The notes under the pieces: generated by a model
The model's database searches: none
What the model was told of the DNA's origin: nothing
The model's input: only the letters and a program-made list of their open reading frames with translations
Shown: positions 18,208-26,401 of the stretch, piece after piece
Position numbering within the stretch: the stretch's first letter is position 1
Layout of the letters: each line of letters begins with the position of its first letter
Made by a program: the position numbers and the translations under genes
NCBI RefSeq assembly: GCF_030269605.1
Contig: NZ_BSTQ01000020.1
Coordinates: forward strand, 124,001-188,000
Length of the DNA stretch: 64,000 nucleotides
Reading direction: 5' to 3'
From: Lentzea sp. NBRC 105346
GTDB lineage: Bacteria > Actinomycetota > Actinomycetes > Mycobacteriales > Pseudonocardiaceae

Positions 18208-21200
18208 TCAGTAGTGATTGGTCGCCGAGTACAGCTGTTCGATTTCGCTGAGGGTGAGCACACCCGAATAGATCCGGGCATCGTCCAGGTCACCCTTCCA
18301 CCAGTCCGAGCCGTGCCCTTCCCAGGTGCCACGGCCGACGAGGAACGGACCGGATGCGTTGAAGGTGGTCAGGCCTTTTCCATCGGTGTTCATGAAGGCA
18401 CTCTGCTTGACCCCGTTGACATACAAGGCGATCGTCCCGTCGACCGCGTCATAGGAGGCGGCCAGGTGCACCCATGTGTCGGCTTCCGCTGCCTGGTCGG
18501 ACAGTGCGAACCGGCTACCCGCGCTGGTCGGTGACTCGGTCAGCAGTAGCCCCCACTTACCCCATTCGGATCGATAGCCGAGCATGAAGGGCGAGAACTT
18601 GGCGTCGCCCATGCCGACCGCGGCTCGCGGGCCGCCGTCCAACCCGCTGTGCCGGACCCATGCGGAGACCGTGAAGGATCGGTCGGTGCGCAGTGTCGCG
18701 GGCCGAGGTCCGACCACCTCACCGGTGGAGGAGTCGTCGTAGTGCAGCCACTTCTCCTCACCGACGGGGTTCGGGTTGACGTCGGTCGGATCGACCGGTT
18801 TTGCCGCCCACGTCACGCCACCACCGAGAGTCCCGTTCTGACCACTCACGTCGTCCTTCGTAACGGTCCCGGTGAGCTCATCGAGCCCATATCGCGCACG
18901 GAGAACAACCAGGTTGTTGTGCTGGGCGGCTTCAGTCGCGCTGAGCACCCGGTCCCAGACCTGAACGTGGTCGACCGTGCCGGCGAAGTAACTACCACGC
19001 GATGAATCCCATTTGCCCGCGCCGACCAGCAGTGGTCCGCCGGCGTTCCACAGCGTCGCGTCGGCTGCTCCTTCAAGCTTTCCGTTGACGTACAAGGAAA
19101 GTTTGTGACTGTTCGGCTCGTAGGTACCCAACAGGTGCGTCCAGGCACCGAGTTGAGGCGATGCCGCCGACTCCGCCCGGATCGCCGGAGTTCCGTTGGC
19201 ATCCGACTGCCCAGCGCTGAACGTCCAGCGATCACGGTCCTTCGAGTACTCGAGGAGGAAGCCGCTGGCGCGCAGGCCTTCCTGGCTCACCGCGGTCGAC
19301 CACAAGTTGGTGTTGTCGAGCTTCACCCACGCCGACACCGAGAACGCGCGCGACGTGTCGATGATCGGACCCGACGTGGCCGAATACGCCGAACTACCGT
19401 TGCCTGCCTGCCCGTTGCCCGAGTAAGCACTGCCGAAGGCCGCGTTGCCGGCCAACGTGAGCGGATGGTTCCGGCCACTCGTGTCGGCAGCGGTGGTTCC
19501 GCTCTTCTCGTCAAGCAACCAAGCCCCGACGGGACCCGCCGGGTCGGCGACGTTGAACTTGTACGTCACAGGCTCGGCGAGCCGGTTGCCGGCACGATCG
19601 ATCGCCTGCACGTACAACATGTTCGTGCCGCCTCGCGTCGGTGTGATCGGCACGACGACCTTGCCGTCCGCGGTCTTGACATCGACGCGGGTCCCGACCG
19701 TGCCGCTGTTCAGCGCCCAGGCGTAGTGGTCGATGTCCATTTTGCCGTTCAGGCCGGTGTTGCCGTTCGGTGTGATCGTGAAGTTGCCTGTCCGGCCGAC
19801 GGGCCCGCCGGGTCCCGTCTGCGGAAAGTCGGTGGAGACGACCGTCGGCGCGTTCGGAGCGACGCTGTCCACCTCGAACTCACAGAGAGCCGACCAGCTG
19901 CTGCTCTCGTAATCGCCGGACCACATCTGCCACGTGTAGATGCCGTCCTCAGAGATCCATCTCGACAGCGGCCTGGCCCTGGCGAACGAGCCGGAGGGGA
20001 TGTTCCCGTCGGCGGCCTCCTGGCCGCCCCACGTGTAGTTGGTGGAAGTTCCCTTGTATACGCGGAACCCCGCGTTCATCGTGCCTTCGTCCAGATCGGA
20101 CACTCGGGCACGCATTTCCGGAGTGCGGGTGAAGACCGCGGGCCGGCTTTCACCGACGCGGCACGGCAGGGCGTCCGCACCGTTCGGGCCCCATCCCTCC
20201 ATGCCCAGGTCGGTGGGCGTGTTCGGAATGGTGTTGTAGTGCACCTCGAGGAACGGGTTGAGATCGAACCGGCGCCACGACGCGTCCAGCGAGCTCTCTT
20301 CCTTCGCTTTCAGCATGAAGGTGGCATAACTCTGGTTCGTGTCGGCGATGTGCCTGACCGCCTTCGTCGCATCGAACTCCGCGAGGCCGTTGGTCTGGCA
20401 ATAGGGGACGTTGTTCACCGTGTTGTTGTCGGACAGCGAGTACGCCCACGCGGGCTGGTTGTTCCAGGTCGTGTTCTCGTCGATCCCGTTGGTCAGCCAC
20501 AGTTCGGTGGCTGTCGCCTCCGCGCAGTGATGGCTGTGGATGACCTTGGCGTTGAGCTTCGCCCAATGAATGACTCGGCTGTGCAGCGACCAGGTGTTCA
20601 TCGCGATGTATGTGCGCGAGATGCCGTTCTGTGTCGCGCCGAGCGAGTACGCGTTGAGGTAGCCGGCCTTCAGGTCACCGAGCTGGCCGTCGGTGTGATC
20701 GTAGTTGCGCGCGTTCGCCCACTCCGGTGGCGACTGCACCACCGCGTGGTGTGCTTTGGTGCAGGTGTTGCAGTAGTAGTCCGGATCCAGCCGGACCGGG
20801 TACCTGGTACTCGGGTCGGCCAGGAACGCCTGGTTCGGCGTGATCGAGACGGTGTTGCTGCCGACCTCGACGGCCATCACCGCGCGCCGCGTGTCCTGCG
20901 ACGAGTCCACCATGGTCGACGCGTCGCCGCCGAAAACCTGCTGACCGGCAGCGTTGGTGACCACCAGGCTCTCCGCACGCGGCTGGTCGGACGCCGCGCT
21001 CGGCGTCGTGGTCTTGCTGATGGTGACGTTCTTCGTGTGCGACTTGAAGGTGACCTTCGTCAGCTTCGGGTTCCTCGCCGCCTCGGGCGTCTTCACCACG
21101 AGCGACTGGGAGAACCCGGTGAGGGCGGCCTTCAGTTCCAGGTCGACGCCCGGCAGGATCTCGGGATACGTGGCGGTCGAACCGGAGATCCGCACGGCGG

Positions 21201-21666
21201 GCAGATCGGTGTCCCAACCGAAGCCGACCTCCGCGGTGTCCTTGACCAGCTTGGCCACGGGGCCGCGCACCGCCGATCCCGCACCGCCCGCGGTGAACGC
21301 CATGGTGACCGGCGCGGCCTTCGGCGCCACCGTGCCGTCTCCGCGCTGCACGAGCGTCAGGTCGACGGCGGCCCATGCCCCGTTCTGCTTGACCCGCACG
21401 GGAAGCGTGTAGTCGACCAGGGTCCGCGAACCGTCCGGGTTCGCGGTGACCTGGGCGGTCTCGGTCGTTTCCGACGAGATCACGATCGGCTTGCCGCTTT
21501 CCGCGGCGAGCCGTTCGGCGGTCGCCGCATCGGCTACCTCGTTGGGCACCGGACTCTCGGCCGCCGCCACCGACGGCGTCAGACAACCTGTCAAAACGAT
21601 CACGGCGGTAGCCGCCGTGCTGAACGCGCGCAGGACTGAGCCCCGCGTTGCCGCGGACGAACGCAT
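18208..21666 (-). CDS. Secreted LamG-domain (concanavalin-like) protein partnered with the RHS toxin
   Basis: A 1152-residue exported protein. The signal sequence ends in a lipobox-like VIVLTGC, so it may be lipid-anchored. Residues about 60-500 form a beta-rich N-terminal region, followed by a segment typical of DNRLRE-type modules (RYPVRLDPDYYCNTC, then the WNNQPAWAYS region). Two LamG/concanavalin-like domains lie at about 712-905 (GPVGAWLLDEKSG, FSVSAWVKLDN) and about 925-1150 (ARYGLDELTG, FTVSAWVRHSG). LamG proteins commonly precede RHS genes in actinomycetes. I infer surface display or delivery of the RHS protein. The ATG at 21666 has a GGGGGG ribosome site. Its 5' end and promoter region are duplicated as a relic at 21950-22190. 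Confidence 0.88.
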   Translation of the reverse strand: MRSSAATRGSVLRAFSTAATAVIVLTGCLTPSVAAAESPVPNEVADAATAERLAAESGKPIVISSETTETAQVTANPDGSRTLVDYTLPVRVKQNGAWAAVDLTLVQRGDGTVAPKAAPVTMAFTAGGAGSAVRGPVAKLVKDTAEVGFGWDTDLPAVRISGSTATYPEILPGVDLELKAALTGFSQSLVVKTPEAARNPKLTKVTFKSHTKNVTISKTTTPSAASDQPRAESLVVTNAAGQQVFGGDASTMVDSSQDTRRAVMAVEVGSNTVSITPNQAFLADPSTRYPVRLDPDYYCNTCTKAHHAVVQSPPEWANARNYDHTDGQLGDLKAGYLNAYSLGATQNGISRTYIAMNTWSLHSRVIHWAKLNAKVIHSHHCAEATATELWLTNGIDENTTWNNQPAWAYSLSDNNTVNNVPYCQTNGLAEFDATKAVRHIADTNQSYATFMLKAKEESSLDASWRRFDLNPFLEVHYNTIPNTPTDLGMEGWGPNGADALPCRVGESRPAVFTRTPEMRARVSDLDEGTMNAGFRVYKGTSTNYTWGGQEAADGNIPSGSFARARPLSRWISEDGIYTWQMWSGDYESSSWSALCEFEVDSVAPNAPTVVSTDFPQTGPGGPVGRTGNFTITPNGNTGLNGKMDIDHYAWALNSGTVGTRVDVKTADGKVVVPITPTRGGTNMLYVQAIDRAGNRLAEPVTYKFNVADPAGPVGAWLLDEKSGTTAADTSGRNHPLTLAGNAAFGSAYSGNGQAGNGSSAYSATSGPIIDTSRAFSVSAWVKLDNTNLWSTAVSQEGLRASGFLLEYSKDRDRWTFSAGQSDANGTPAIRAESAASPQLGAWTHLLGTYEPNSHKLSLYVNGKLEGAADATLWNAGGPLLVGAGKWDSSRGSYFAGTVDHVQVWDRVLSATEAAQHNNLVVLRARYGLDELTGTVTKDDVSGQNGTLGGGVTWAAKPVDPTDVNPNPVGEEKWLHYDDSSTGEVVGPRPATLRTDRSFTVSAWVRHSGLDGGPRAAVGMGDAKFSPFMLGYRSEWGKWGLLLTESPTSAGSRFALSDQAAEADTWVHLAASYDAVDGTIALYVNGVKQSAFMNTDGKGLTTFNASGPFLVGRGTWEGHGSDWWKGDLDDARIYSGVLTLSEIEQLYSATNHY

Positions 21667-21837
21667 GCGTTGTGCCCCCCTGAGCCGGTAATCCGGCTCC
21701 CCCCTAGACCTGGTCCCCCGACCGTGCCGAAAGCACTATCCCGACAGTCCGCCCGGTTGGGAATGCTGCCGAACGGAGTAACTTCGTCACTCTACGCACA
21801 GTAGGTGACCAGCGTCATACAAGTGTCCGTGCGTCTG

Positions 21838-21892
21838 GAGCGGCCGCCGCGATGGGCGCGACAACGGAAAGCCCTTTCTCGGCCTCGGCGCG
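21838..21892 (-). pseudogene. Relic: last codons of a lost copy of the lipoprotein gene
   Basis: Read on the minus strand, this stretch gives RAEAEKGLSVVAPIAAAA, against RAEAEKGLTVVSPIAAAA at the C-terminus of the lipoprotein ending at 9566. The DNA is also closely alike. Nothing else of the gene remains: upstream, the sequence runs straight into the truncated LamG relic. The match is too specific to be chance and shows that a second copy of the gene once lay here. Confidence 0.75.
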
Positions 21893-21903
21893 TTTCACCG
21901 AGC

Positions 21904-22056
21904 TCACCGATCCCTGACCTTCTGGTGCTTCGAGTTCTTCGCCATCGCGGCCGCCCCGACCCACGTCCTCAGACAGCCGGTCAAAACGATCGCGGCGGTT
22001 GCCGCCGTGCCGAATGTGCGCAGGACTGAGCCCCGCGATCTCGCGGACGAACGCAT
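21904..22056 (-). pseudogene. Relic: 5' end of a lost copy of the LamG gene
   Basis: From the ATG at 22056 the minus strand reads MRSSARSRGSVLRTFGTAAT followed by AAIVLTGCL. This closely matches the first 29 residues of the intact LamG protein (MRSSAATRGSVLRAFSTAAT, then AVIVLTGCL). The frame then diverges and stops at 21904. Homology continues upstream of the start into the promoter region: GCACTATCCC and an AACTTCG...CGCACAGT run occur in both copies, to about 22190. A 50-residue peptide could still be made, but this is best read as a truncated duplicate. Confidence 0.75.
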
Positions 22057-22331
22057 TTGTTGCTCCCCAGAGCCGGATCTCACCCGGCGGGTTCCGAACG
22101 GTCCCACCGACCGTCGCCGGAGCACTATCCCCCCGGTTCGCAGGAATGCGTATGCCGCCATTCGGAGCAACTTCGCACAGTCACGAACGGCCAGGCGTGC
22201 GACGTCACGCATCGTCTACATCTCTTGGTGGACAACCGAAGTCCGCTTCCGGTCTGACTCCGGCAAAGCACCCTTGTGCTCTGCTGGTCCTCGCTACCGT
22301 CGGGGCCTCGTTCTACCTCAAGGGGGAAGAG

Positions 22332-22874
22332 ATGAACGATCGACGAGTGTTGGCGGTGCTCATAAAAGCCGGTGACACGACACTGAACCGGCCGCTCGGG
22401 GTGGGTGGCCTGGTCAACGAGAACGTCGCGCTGGTCGCACTGGACGAGAAGGCCGAGCTGGGGCGGTTGAACGAGCTGGAGGTGCTCGTCACGCCCGTGC
22501 CGCTGCAGGACGGTGAAGAGGTCGAACGGATCCGGCCCGAGAGGCTGATGGTCGCGAAGCTGACCGGAGCCAAAGAGACGTTCGCCGCGATCCGGCTGAT
22601 GCACCCGTCGCGCTACCGGCCGGGATGTCCGTCGTTCACCAAACCGGCGTTGCAAAAGGCGATGGCCGAGGAGAACGACATCTGGCTCGGGGCGCAGCGG
22701 GTCACCGCGCTCGGGGCCCGGATGTCGGAGGACGAGGTCACGAAGGCTTTGGAGAACGCGCTGGCCGCCGAGGAGGCGTACCACGTGCGCAACTTCCAGT
22801 CGCTCACGGACCTGACCGCGGCCGAACTGACGGCGAACTGCTTCATCAATTGCTCGGAGTCGTGCCGGCGTTGA
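22332..22874 (+). CDS. Uncharacterised protein with cysteine-rich C-terminal tail
   Basis: A 180-residue protein that I do not recognise. The start at 22332 follows AAGGGGGAAGAG, a strong ribosome site. Residues 1-95 look like a compact beta-rich domain with a faint trypsin-like flavour (GVGGLVNENVALVAL) but no visible catalytic triad. Residues about 100-165 are helical and acidic (MSEDEVTKALENALAAEEAY). The last 13 residues, ANCFINCSESCRR, hold three Cys with Ser and Asn between them. The stop is 16 bases before the kinase gene start, so it is first in an operon with a two-component system. Possible roles: a peptide-precursor-like protein, a metal-binding regulator, or an accessory of the kinase. 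None is demonstrated. Confidence 0.75.
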   Translation: MNDRRVLAVLIKAGDTTLNRPLGVGGLVNENVALVALDEKAELGRLNELEVLVTPVPLQDGEEVERIRPERLMVAKLTGAKETFAAIRLMHPSRYRPGCPSFTKPALQKAMAEENDIWLGAQRVTALGARMSEDEVTKALENALAAEEAYHVRNFQSLTDLTAAELTANCFINCSESCRR

Positions 22875-22890
22875 CTCGAGGAGAATGCGG

Positions 22891-24039
22891 ATGAAGGGTC
22901 GGCTGAGGGACATGGCTCTGGCCACGGCCCTGTTCGCGTTCGACGTCTTCGGGTTCTGGGCACCGGCGCCCTGGCTGTGGATCGCGCTGGGGGCCGGCGC
23001 GCCGCTCGCGTTGTGCTGGCGCCGGGTGCATCCGCGCGCGGTGTTCTTCATCGTGTGGGCGCACACGGTGGGGTTGCTGGCTTTCATGCCCGTGCCGGGG
23101 CCGCGGCCCACGTTCGTCATGCTGCTCGCGTTGTACACGGTGGCGGCCTATTCGACGAAGTTGTGGTCGTTCGTCGGGCTGGCCGCCTCGGTGGTGCCCG
23201 CCGCGCTCTACATCTGGCGCGAGACCAAGCTCGCGGAGCCGGGGCACGGGATAGACGCGTTGGCCGCGACCGGTGTCTTCTACCTCGTCGTCTACCTGGC
23301 CACGTGGGCGATCGCGCGGTTGCGGGCTCAGCACCGCGTGTTCGTGCTGGAGTCGCAACGGCGGGAGGAGGCGGAGGCGTTTCTCGCCGTTGCGGCGGAA
23401 CGGAATCGCATCGCGGCCGAGCTGCACGACATCGTGGCGCACTCGGTGACGGTCATGGTGTTGCAGGCCGCCGGGGCGCGCGGGAAGGACATCAGTCCGG
23501 AGACCGACCGGGCGCTGACGAACATCGAGCAGGCCGGGCAGCAGGCGATGGTGGAGCTGCGCCGGCTGCTCAAGCTGGTGCAGGAGGGTGAGCAGCGGAC
23601 GTTCCAGCCCGCGCCTGGCGTGCATCAGATCGGCGGGCTCGTCGAGGTGATCCGGTCGGCCGGGCCGTCCGTCGAGCTGCACCAGGAGGGGCCGCCGGCC
23701 GAGCTCACGCCTAGTGTGGATCTTGCCGCGTACCGCGTGGTGCAGGAGGCGTTGACGAACGTGGCGAAGCACGCGGGGGCGCACGCGCACGCCGTGGTGA
23801 CGATGCGGTGGGAAACGGACCATCTCGTCATCGAGGTGCGGGACAATGGGCGTTGCGAACCGGTCGTGGCGGCTCTCTCCACCGGACACGGGCTGAGCAA
23901 GCTGCGGGAACGCGTCCAGTCCGCGTGCGGAACGTTGTCGGCGGGGCCGGTGGGGGACGGCGGGTTCCTCGTGAAGGCCACCCTGCCGACGCAACGGGGG
24001 GACGGAGCCGATGACGATCCGGGTGTTGGTGGCGGATGA
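22891..24039 (+). CDS. DesK/NarL-type sensor histidine kinase
   Basis: A 382-residue kinase. Four to five membrane helices fill about residues 5-150. The HisKA_3 dimerisation helix follows, with the H-box ERNRIAAELHDIVAHSV. The HATPase domain has VVQEALTNVAKHA and a degenerate G2 region around STGHGLSKLRERV. I prefer the ATG at 22891 over the ATG at 22885, because GAGGAG (22878-22883) lies 7 bases before it. The 3' end overlaps the response regulator gene by 29 bases. The signal sensed is unknown. The lack of a large external loop suggests membrane or envelope sensing. Confidence 0.92.
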   Translation: MKGRLRDMALATALFAFDVFGFWAPAPWLWIALGAGAPLALCWRRVHPRAVFFIVWAHTVGLLAFMPVPGPRPTFVMLLALYTVAAYSTKLWSFVGLAASVVPAALYIWRETKLAEPGHGIDALAATGVFYLVVYLATWAIARLRAQHRVFVLESQRREEAEAFLAVAAERNRIAAELHDIVAHSVTVMVLQAAGARGKDISPETDRALTNIEQAGQQAMVELRRLLKLVQEGEQRTFQPAPGVHQIGGLVEVIRSAGPSVELHQEGPPAELTPSVDLAAYRVVQEALTNVAKHAGAHAHAVVTMRWETDHLVIEVRDNGRCEPVVAALSTGHGLSKLRERVQSACGTLSAGPVGDGGFLVKATLPTQRGDGADDDPGVGGG

Positions 24040-24694
24040 CCAGGACCTCGTGCGCGAGGGCATCGGGATGCTGCTGCAGCGCGAGGAGGGCATCGAGGTC
24101 GTCGGCGACGCGCGCAACGGGCACGAGGCCGTCGCGAAGGCGCGCGAGCTGCAGCCCGACATCGTGCTGATGGACGTGCGGATGCCCGAGCTCGACGGCG
24201 TCTCCGCCACGAGCGTGATCACCGCGGACGACTTCTCGGCGGACCCGGACCGGCCGATCAAGGTGCTGGTGCTGACCACGTACAACGTCGGCGCGGCGGT
24301 GCGCGACGCGCTGCGCAAGGGCGCGTCGGGGTTTCTGCTCAAGGACCGCGCCAGCACGGATCTCATGGCCGCGGTCAAGGTCGTCGCCCGCGGCGAGGCG
24401 TGGCTGGACCCGGCCGTCACGCTGGATCTCATCGCCGAACTGAGGGCCGTGCCGGAGTCGACGTTCGCGGCGCGCGACCGGCTCGGTCAGCTGACGCCGC
24501 GAGAGGCCGAGGTGCTCACGCACATCGCCCGCGGCATGTCGAACTCCGAGATCGCGCAACGGCTGGTGCTCGGCGAGGCGACGGTCAAGACGCACGTCGG
24601 CCGGATCCTGATGAAGCTGGACCTGCGCGACCGGGCACAGGCGGTCGCCGTCGCGTACCAGAGCGGGCTGGTCCGGGTCACCGGACTGGACTAA
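24011..24694 (+). CDS. NarL/FixJ-family response regulator
   Basis: A 227-residue regulator. The receiver domain has VADDQD at the acidic pocket, Asp in DIVLMDVRMPELDG as phospho-acceptor, and Lys in LLKDR. The LuxR-type helix-turn-helix occupies about 160-220 (LTPREAEVLTHIARGMSNSE, then VKTHVGRILMKL). It overlaps the preceding kinase gene and is its expected partner. A strong hairpin at 24784-24829 ends the operon. Confidence 0.94.
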   Translation: MTIRVLVADDQDLVREGIGMLLQREEGIEVVGDARNGHEAVAKARELQPDIVLMDVRMPELDGVSATSVITADDFSADPDRPIKVLVLTTYNVGAAVRDALRKGASGFLLKDRASTDLMAAVKVVARGEAWLDPAVTLDLIAELRAVPESTFAARDRLGQLTPREAEVLTHIARGMSNSEIAQRLVLGEATVKTHVGRILMKLDLRDRAQAVAVAYQSGLVRVTGLD

Positions 24695-24783
24695 CTACTC
24701 CCCCAGGCGGACGCGCGAAATCCGATCTGAGGTTGACGCGCCGTGAGCCACCGTCGGGAAAGCATGTCGGTGGGGGGAGGAAC

Positions 24784-24829
24784 CAGGAGGTCAGTGCCCG
24801 GCTGCGGGGCCGGTAACGCTGACCTCCTG
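24784..24829. terminator. Long-stem hairpin between convergent genes
   Basis: CAGGAGGTCAG (24784-24794) is a perfect inverted match to CTGACCTCCTG (24819-24829), an 11-base stem. The enclosed 24 bases contain a smaller GCCCGG/GGCCGG pairing. It lies between the response-regulator stop (24694) and the DUF5130 stop (24838) and can serve both transcripts. Confidence 0.7.
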
Positions 24830-24837
24830 CCACCCGT

Positions 24838-25317
24838 TCACGAACGCGGTGCGCGACCCGCCTGGTCGGTCAGCATGCGCAGGCCGCTGACGAGACCACC
24901 CGCGAGGTCGCCCTCCTTGAAGGACGCGACCATGCTCATCACGGCGAGCTTGGCGCCACGGTCGGGGAGCCTGCGGTGCGACTCCTCGCCGGTGACGATC
25001 TCTACGGCGCGCTCGCCCGGCGACACCGCGACGAGCACGGCGTTGGCGGGGTGCGCGGTCTGCGAGTGCAGCTCCTCGGCGCGGGCGCGGGTGTCCTTGC
25101 CCAGCTCACCCAGGTACACGCTGAATTCGAGGCCGGTCGTGCGGCTCGACAGCGTCAGCGCCTCGTCCAGGGCGGCCAGCTGGGTCGGCGAGAACGGCAG
25201 CTCCGGGGCGTGCGGCTCGTACATCTTCGCGACGGACAGGCGACCGCTGTTGGTGATCACCTCTCCGATCCCGAGCTCGCGGTTCGGGTCGACCTTCTCG
25301 ATCTCACCAGTTGCCAC
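24838..25317 (-). CDS. DUF5130-family protein
   Basis: A 159-residue cytoplasmic or membrane-associated protein of the actinobacterial DUF5130 group, related in pattern to TPM-domain proteins. It has ITNSGRLSVAKMYEPHAPEL and the central VYLGELGKDTRARAEELH, then VLVAVSPGERAVEIVTGEES, where TPM proteins have their conserved strand and acidic residues. The GTG at 25317 is chosen because AGGGGAGG sits 5 bases upstream. It overlaps the end of the small membrane-protein gene by 14 bases. Function unknown. Confidence 0.75.
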   Translation of the reverse strand: MATGEIEKVDPNRELGIGEVITNSGRLSVAKMYEPHAPELPFSPTQLAALDEALTLSSRTTGLEFSVYLGELGKDTRARAEELHSQTAHPANAVLVAVSPGERAVEIVTGEESHRRLPDRGAKLAVMSMVASFKEGDLAGGLVSGLRMLTDQAGRAPRS

Positions 25318-25549
25318 GGGCACCTCCCCTGGCCGTCCGTCCACCTTCGACGGTGACGGGCTCGGACGAGTGCGCACGGTTCAACCCGGCGGGGTTGGCA
25401 CTCCACCACACGGGGGCGTAGCCCCACTCCTGCCCCGGCCGGTACCGGGGAATCCGGGTGGCCTTGGGCCTCAGCGTCAGCAGCATGATCACGCCGTAGA
25501 TGGCCAGCGGGATCAGCGCGAAGACGAGGACGGTCTCCACGATGGTCAC
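25304..25549 (-). CDS. Small membrane protein, possible cytochrome aa3 oxidase accessory subunit (CtaJ-like)
   Basis: An 81-residue protein from the GTG at 25549. One transmembrane helix occupies about residues 3-25 (VETVLVFALIPLAIYGVIML). The conserved motif RYRPGQEWGYAPVWW follows, with a short Gly/Arg-rich tail. This layout matches the small actinobacterial subunit called CtaJ in mycobacterial respiratory supercomplexes. The assignment rests on memory of the family and is moderate. It overlaps and precedes the DUF5130 gene. A longer upstream frame exists but is not protein-like. Confidence 0.6.
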   Translation of the reverse strand: MTIVETVLVFALIPLAIYGVIMLLTLRPKATRIPRYRPGQEWGYAPVWWSANPAGLNRAHSSEPVTVEGGRTARGGARGNW

Positions 25550-25667
25550 GGGCGGTACGGTAGCCGACTTCACCCGTGCGCGAGCGGCCGGGCCAGCGTG
25601 ATCGCGGTCAACATCATCGCGAGGCCCTGGGGTGACTGGTCTGCGACCGAATTTCGACGCGCCGCCT

Positions 25668-25694
25668 GACAGATCTGTCGTGACGAATATCACG
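25668..25694. promoter_or_regulatory. Palindrome plus CRP-like site in the divergent region 25550-25906
   Basis: GACAGATCTGTC (25668-25679) is a perfect 12-base palindrome. Immediately beside it, CGTGA-CGAATA-TCACG (25679-25694) fits the GTGA-N6-TCAC pattern of Crp/GlxR-type regulators. The 357-base gap lies between the CtaJ-like gene (minus) and the octapeptide-repeat gene (plus) and encodes no other protein that I can support. A weak CACCCG...CGGGTG hairpin occurs near 25792-25813. Confidence 0.4.
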
Positions 25695-25906
25695 TTCCAC
25701 CACTTCAAGCGTCACACACCGTGTTCATACCGGCTAGTAGAGGCAGTGAGCGCTCTCGTGCGGCGCAGCGGTTACACCCGGTAGGCCTTCACCCGGACGG
25801 CGGCGAACGGGTGCCGGTTTGGGGTCTTGTCCCTGGAACAACCGGCTTCTAGCTTTTCACCTATACGGGTCTTGCGCACCCGCCTGACCGTCCTGGAGGA
25901 CACAAA

Positions 25907-26401
25907 ATGTTGACGACGAACCGCCCCCAGGCATGCCTTCTCACCCTTCCGACGTACAAGGACGATTCAGTGCGTATTACGGCTAGTGACTCCGTTCGCA
26001 TCACTGCGGGTGACTCCGTTCGGATCACTGCGGGCGATTCGGTGCGGATCACGGCGGGCGACTCGGTCAGGATCACGGCTGGCGACTCGGTCAGGATCAC
26101 GTGCGGCGACAGCGTCCGGATCACCATGGACGACTCGGTGCGCATCACCATGGGCGACAGCGTCCGCATCACGATGGACGATTCCGTGCGGATCACCGCC
26201 GGGGACAGCGTCCGCATCACGGCCGGCGACTCCGTGCGCATCACTGCGGGTGACAGCGTCCGCATCACGTGCGACGACGACTCGGTCCGCATCACGGCTG
26301 AGGACTCCGTGCGCATCACCATGAACGACAGCGTGCGCATCACGATGGGCGACAGCGTCCGCATCACGGCCCGCCGGGAAGAACTCGCCCTGGCGGCCTG
26401 A
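25907..26401 (+). CDS. Octapeptide-repeat protein (17 x DSVRIT-x-x), novel
   Basis: A 164-residue protein with an 18-19-residue leader (MLTTNRPQACLLTLPTYK), then 17 tandem copies of an eight-residue unit DSVRITxx, then a short tail RREELALAA. The six residues DSVRIT are identical in all 17 units. Positions 7-8 vary: mostly Ala-Gly, with a Met-Asp/Met-Gly/Met-Asn group and Cys in units 6 and 13. Unit 13 has one extra Asp. The codons differ from unit to unit: Ser is TCA, TCC, TCG or AGC, and Arg is CGN or AGG. The peptide has therefore been held while the DNA drifted, which supports this frame as the coding one. GGAGG lies 9 bases before the ATG. Alternating Val/Ile inside and polar residues outside would suit a beta-solenoid with two units per turn. 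It belongs to no family that I know. RTX, pentapeptide and hexapeptide repeats do not fit. It has no signal peptide. Confidence 0.85.
   Translation: MLTTNRPQACLLTLPTYKDDSVRITASDSVRITAGDSVRITAGDSVRITAGDSVRITAGDSVRITCGDSVRITMDDSVRITMGDSVRITMDDSVRITAGDSVRITAGDSVRITAGDSVRITCDDDSVRITAEDSVRITMNDSVRITMGDSVRITARREELALAA
25964..26374 (+). repeat. 24-base tandem repeat array, 17 units
   Basis: Seventeen in-frame 24-base units (one with a 3-base insertion after unit 13) encode the octapeptide repeats. Units differ mainly at synonymous positions. All reading frames stay open across much of the array because of the periodicity, so the long minus-strand frame here is a by-product. Confidence 0.9.

Noticed and set aside
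19105..21639. 844-codon plus-strand frame
   Set aside because: It is antisense to the LamG gene with basic, low-complexity composition and no recognisable motif.
22332..22874. Lanthipeptide or other RiPP precursor
   Set aside because: Not claimed as a feature: the protein is long for a precursor, has a folded-looking N-terminal domain, and no modifying enzyme or protease gene is adjacent.
25964..26374. CRISPR array
   Set aside because: Units are contiguous with no spacers, stay in frame, and no cas genes are near.
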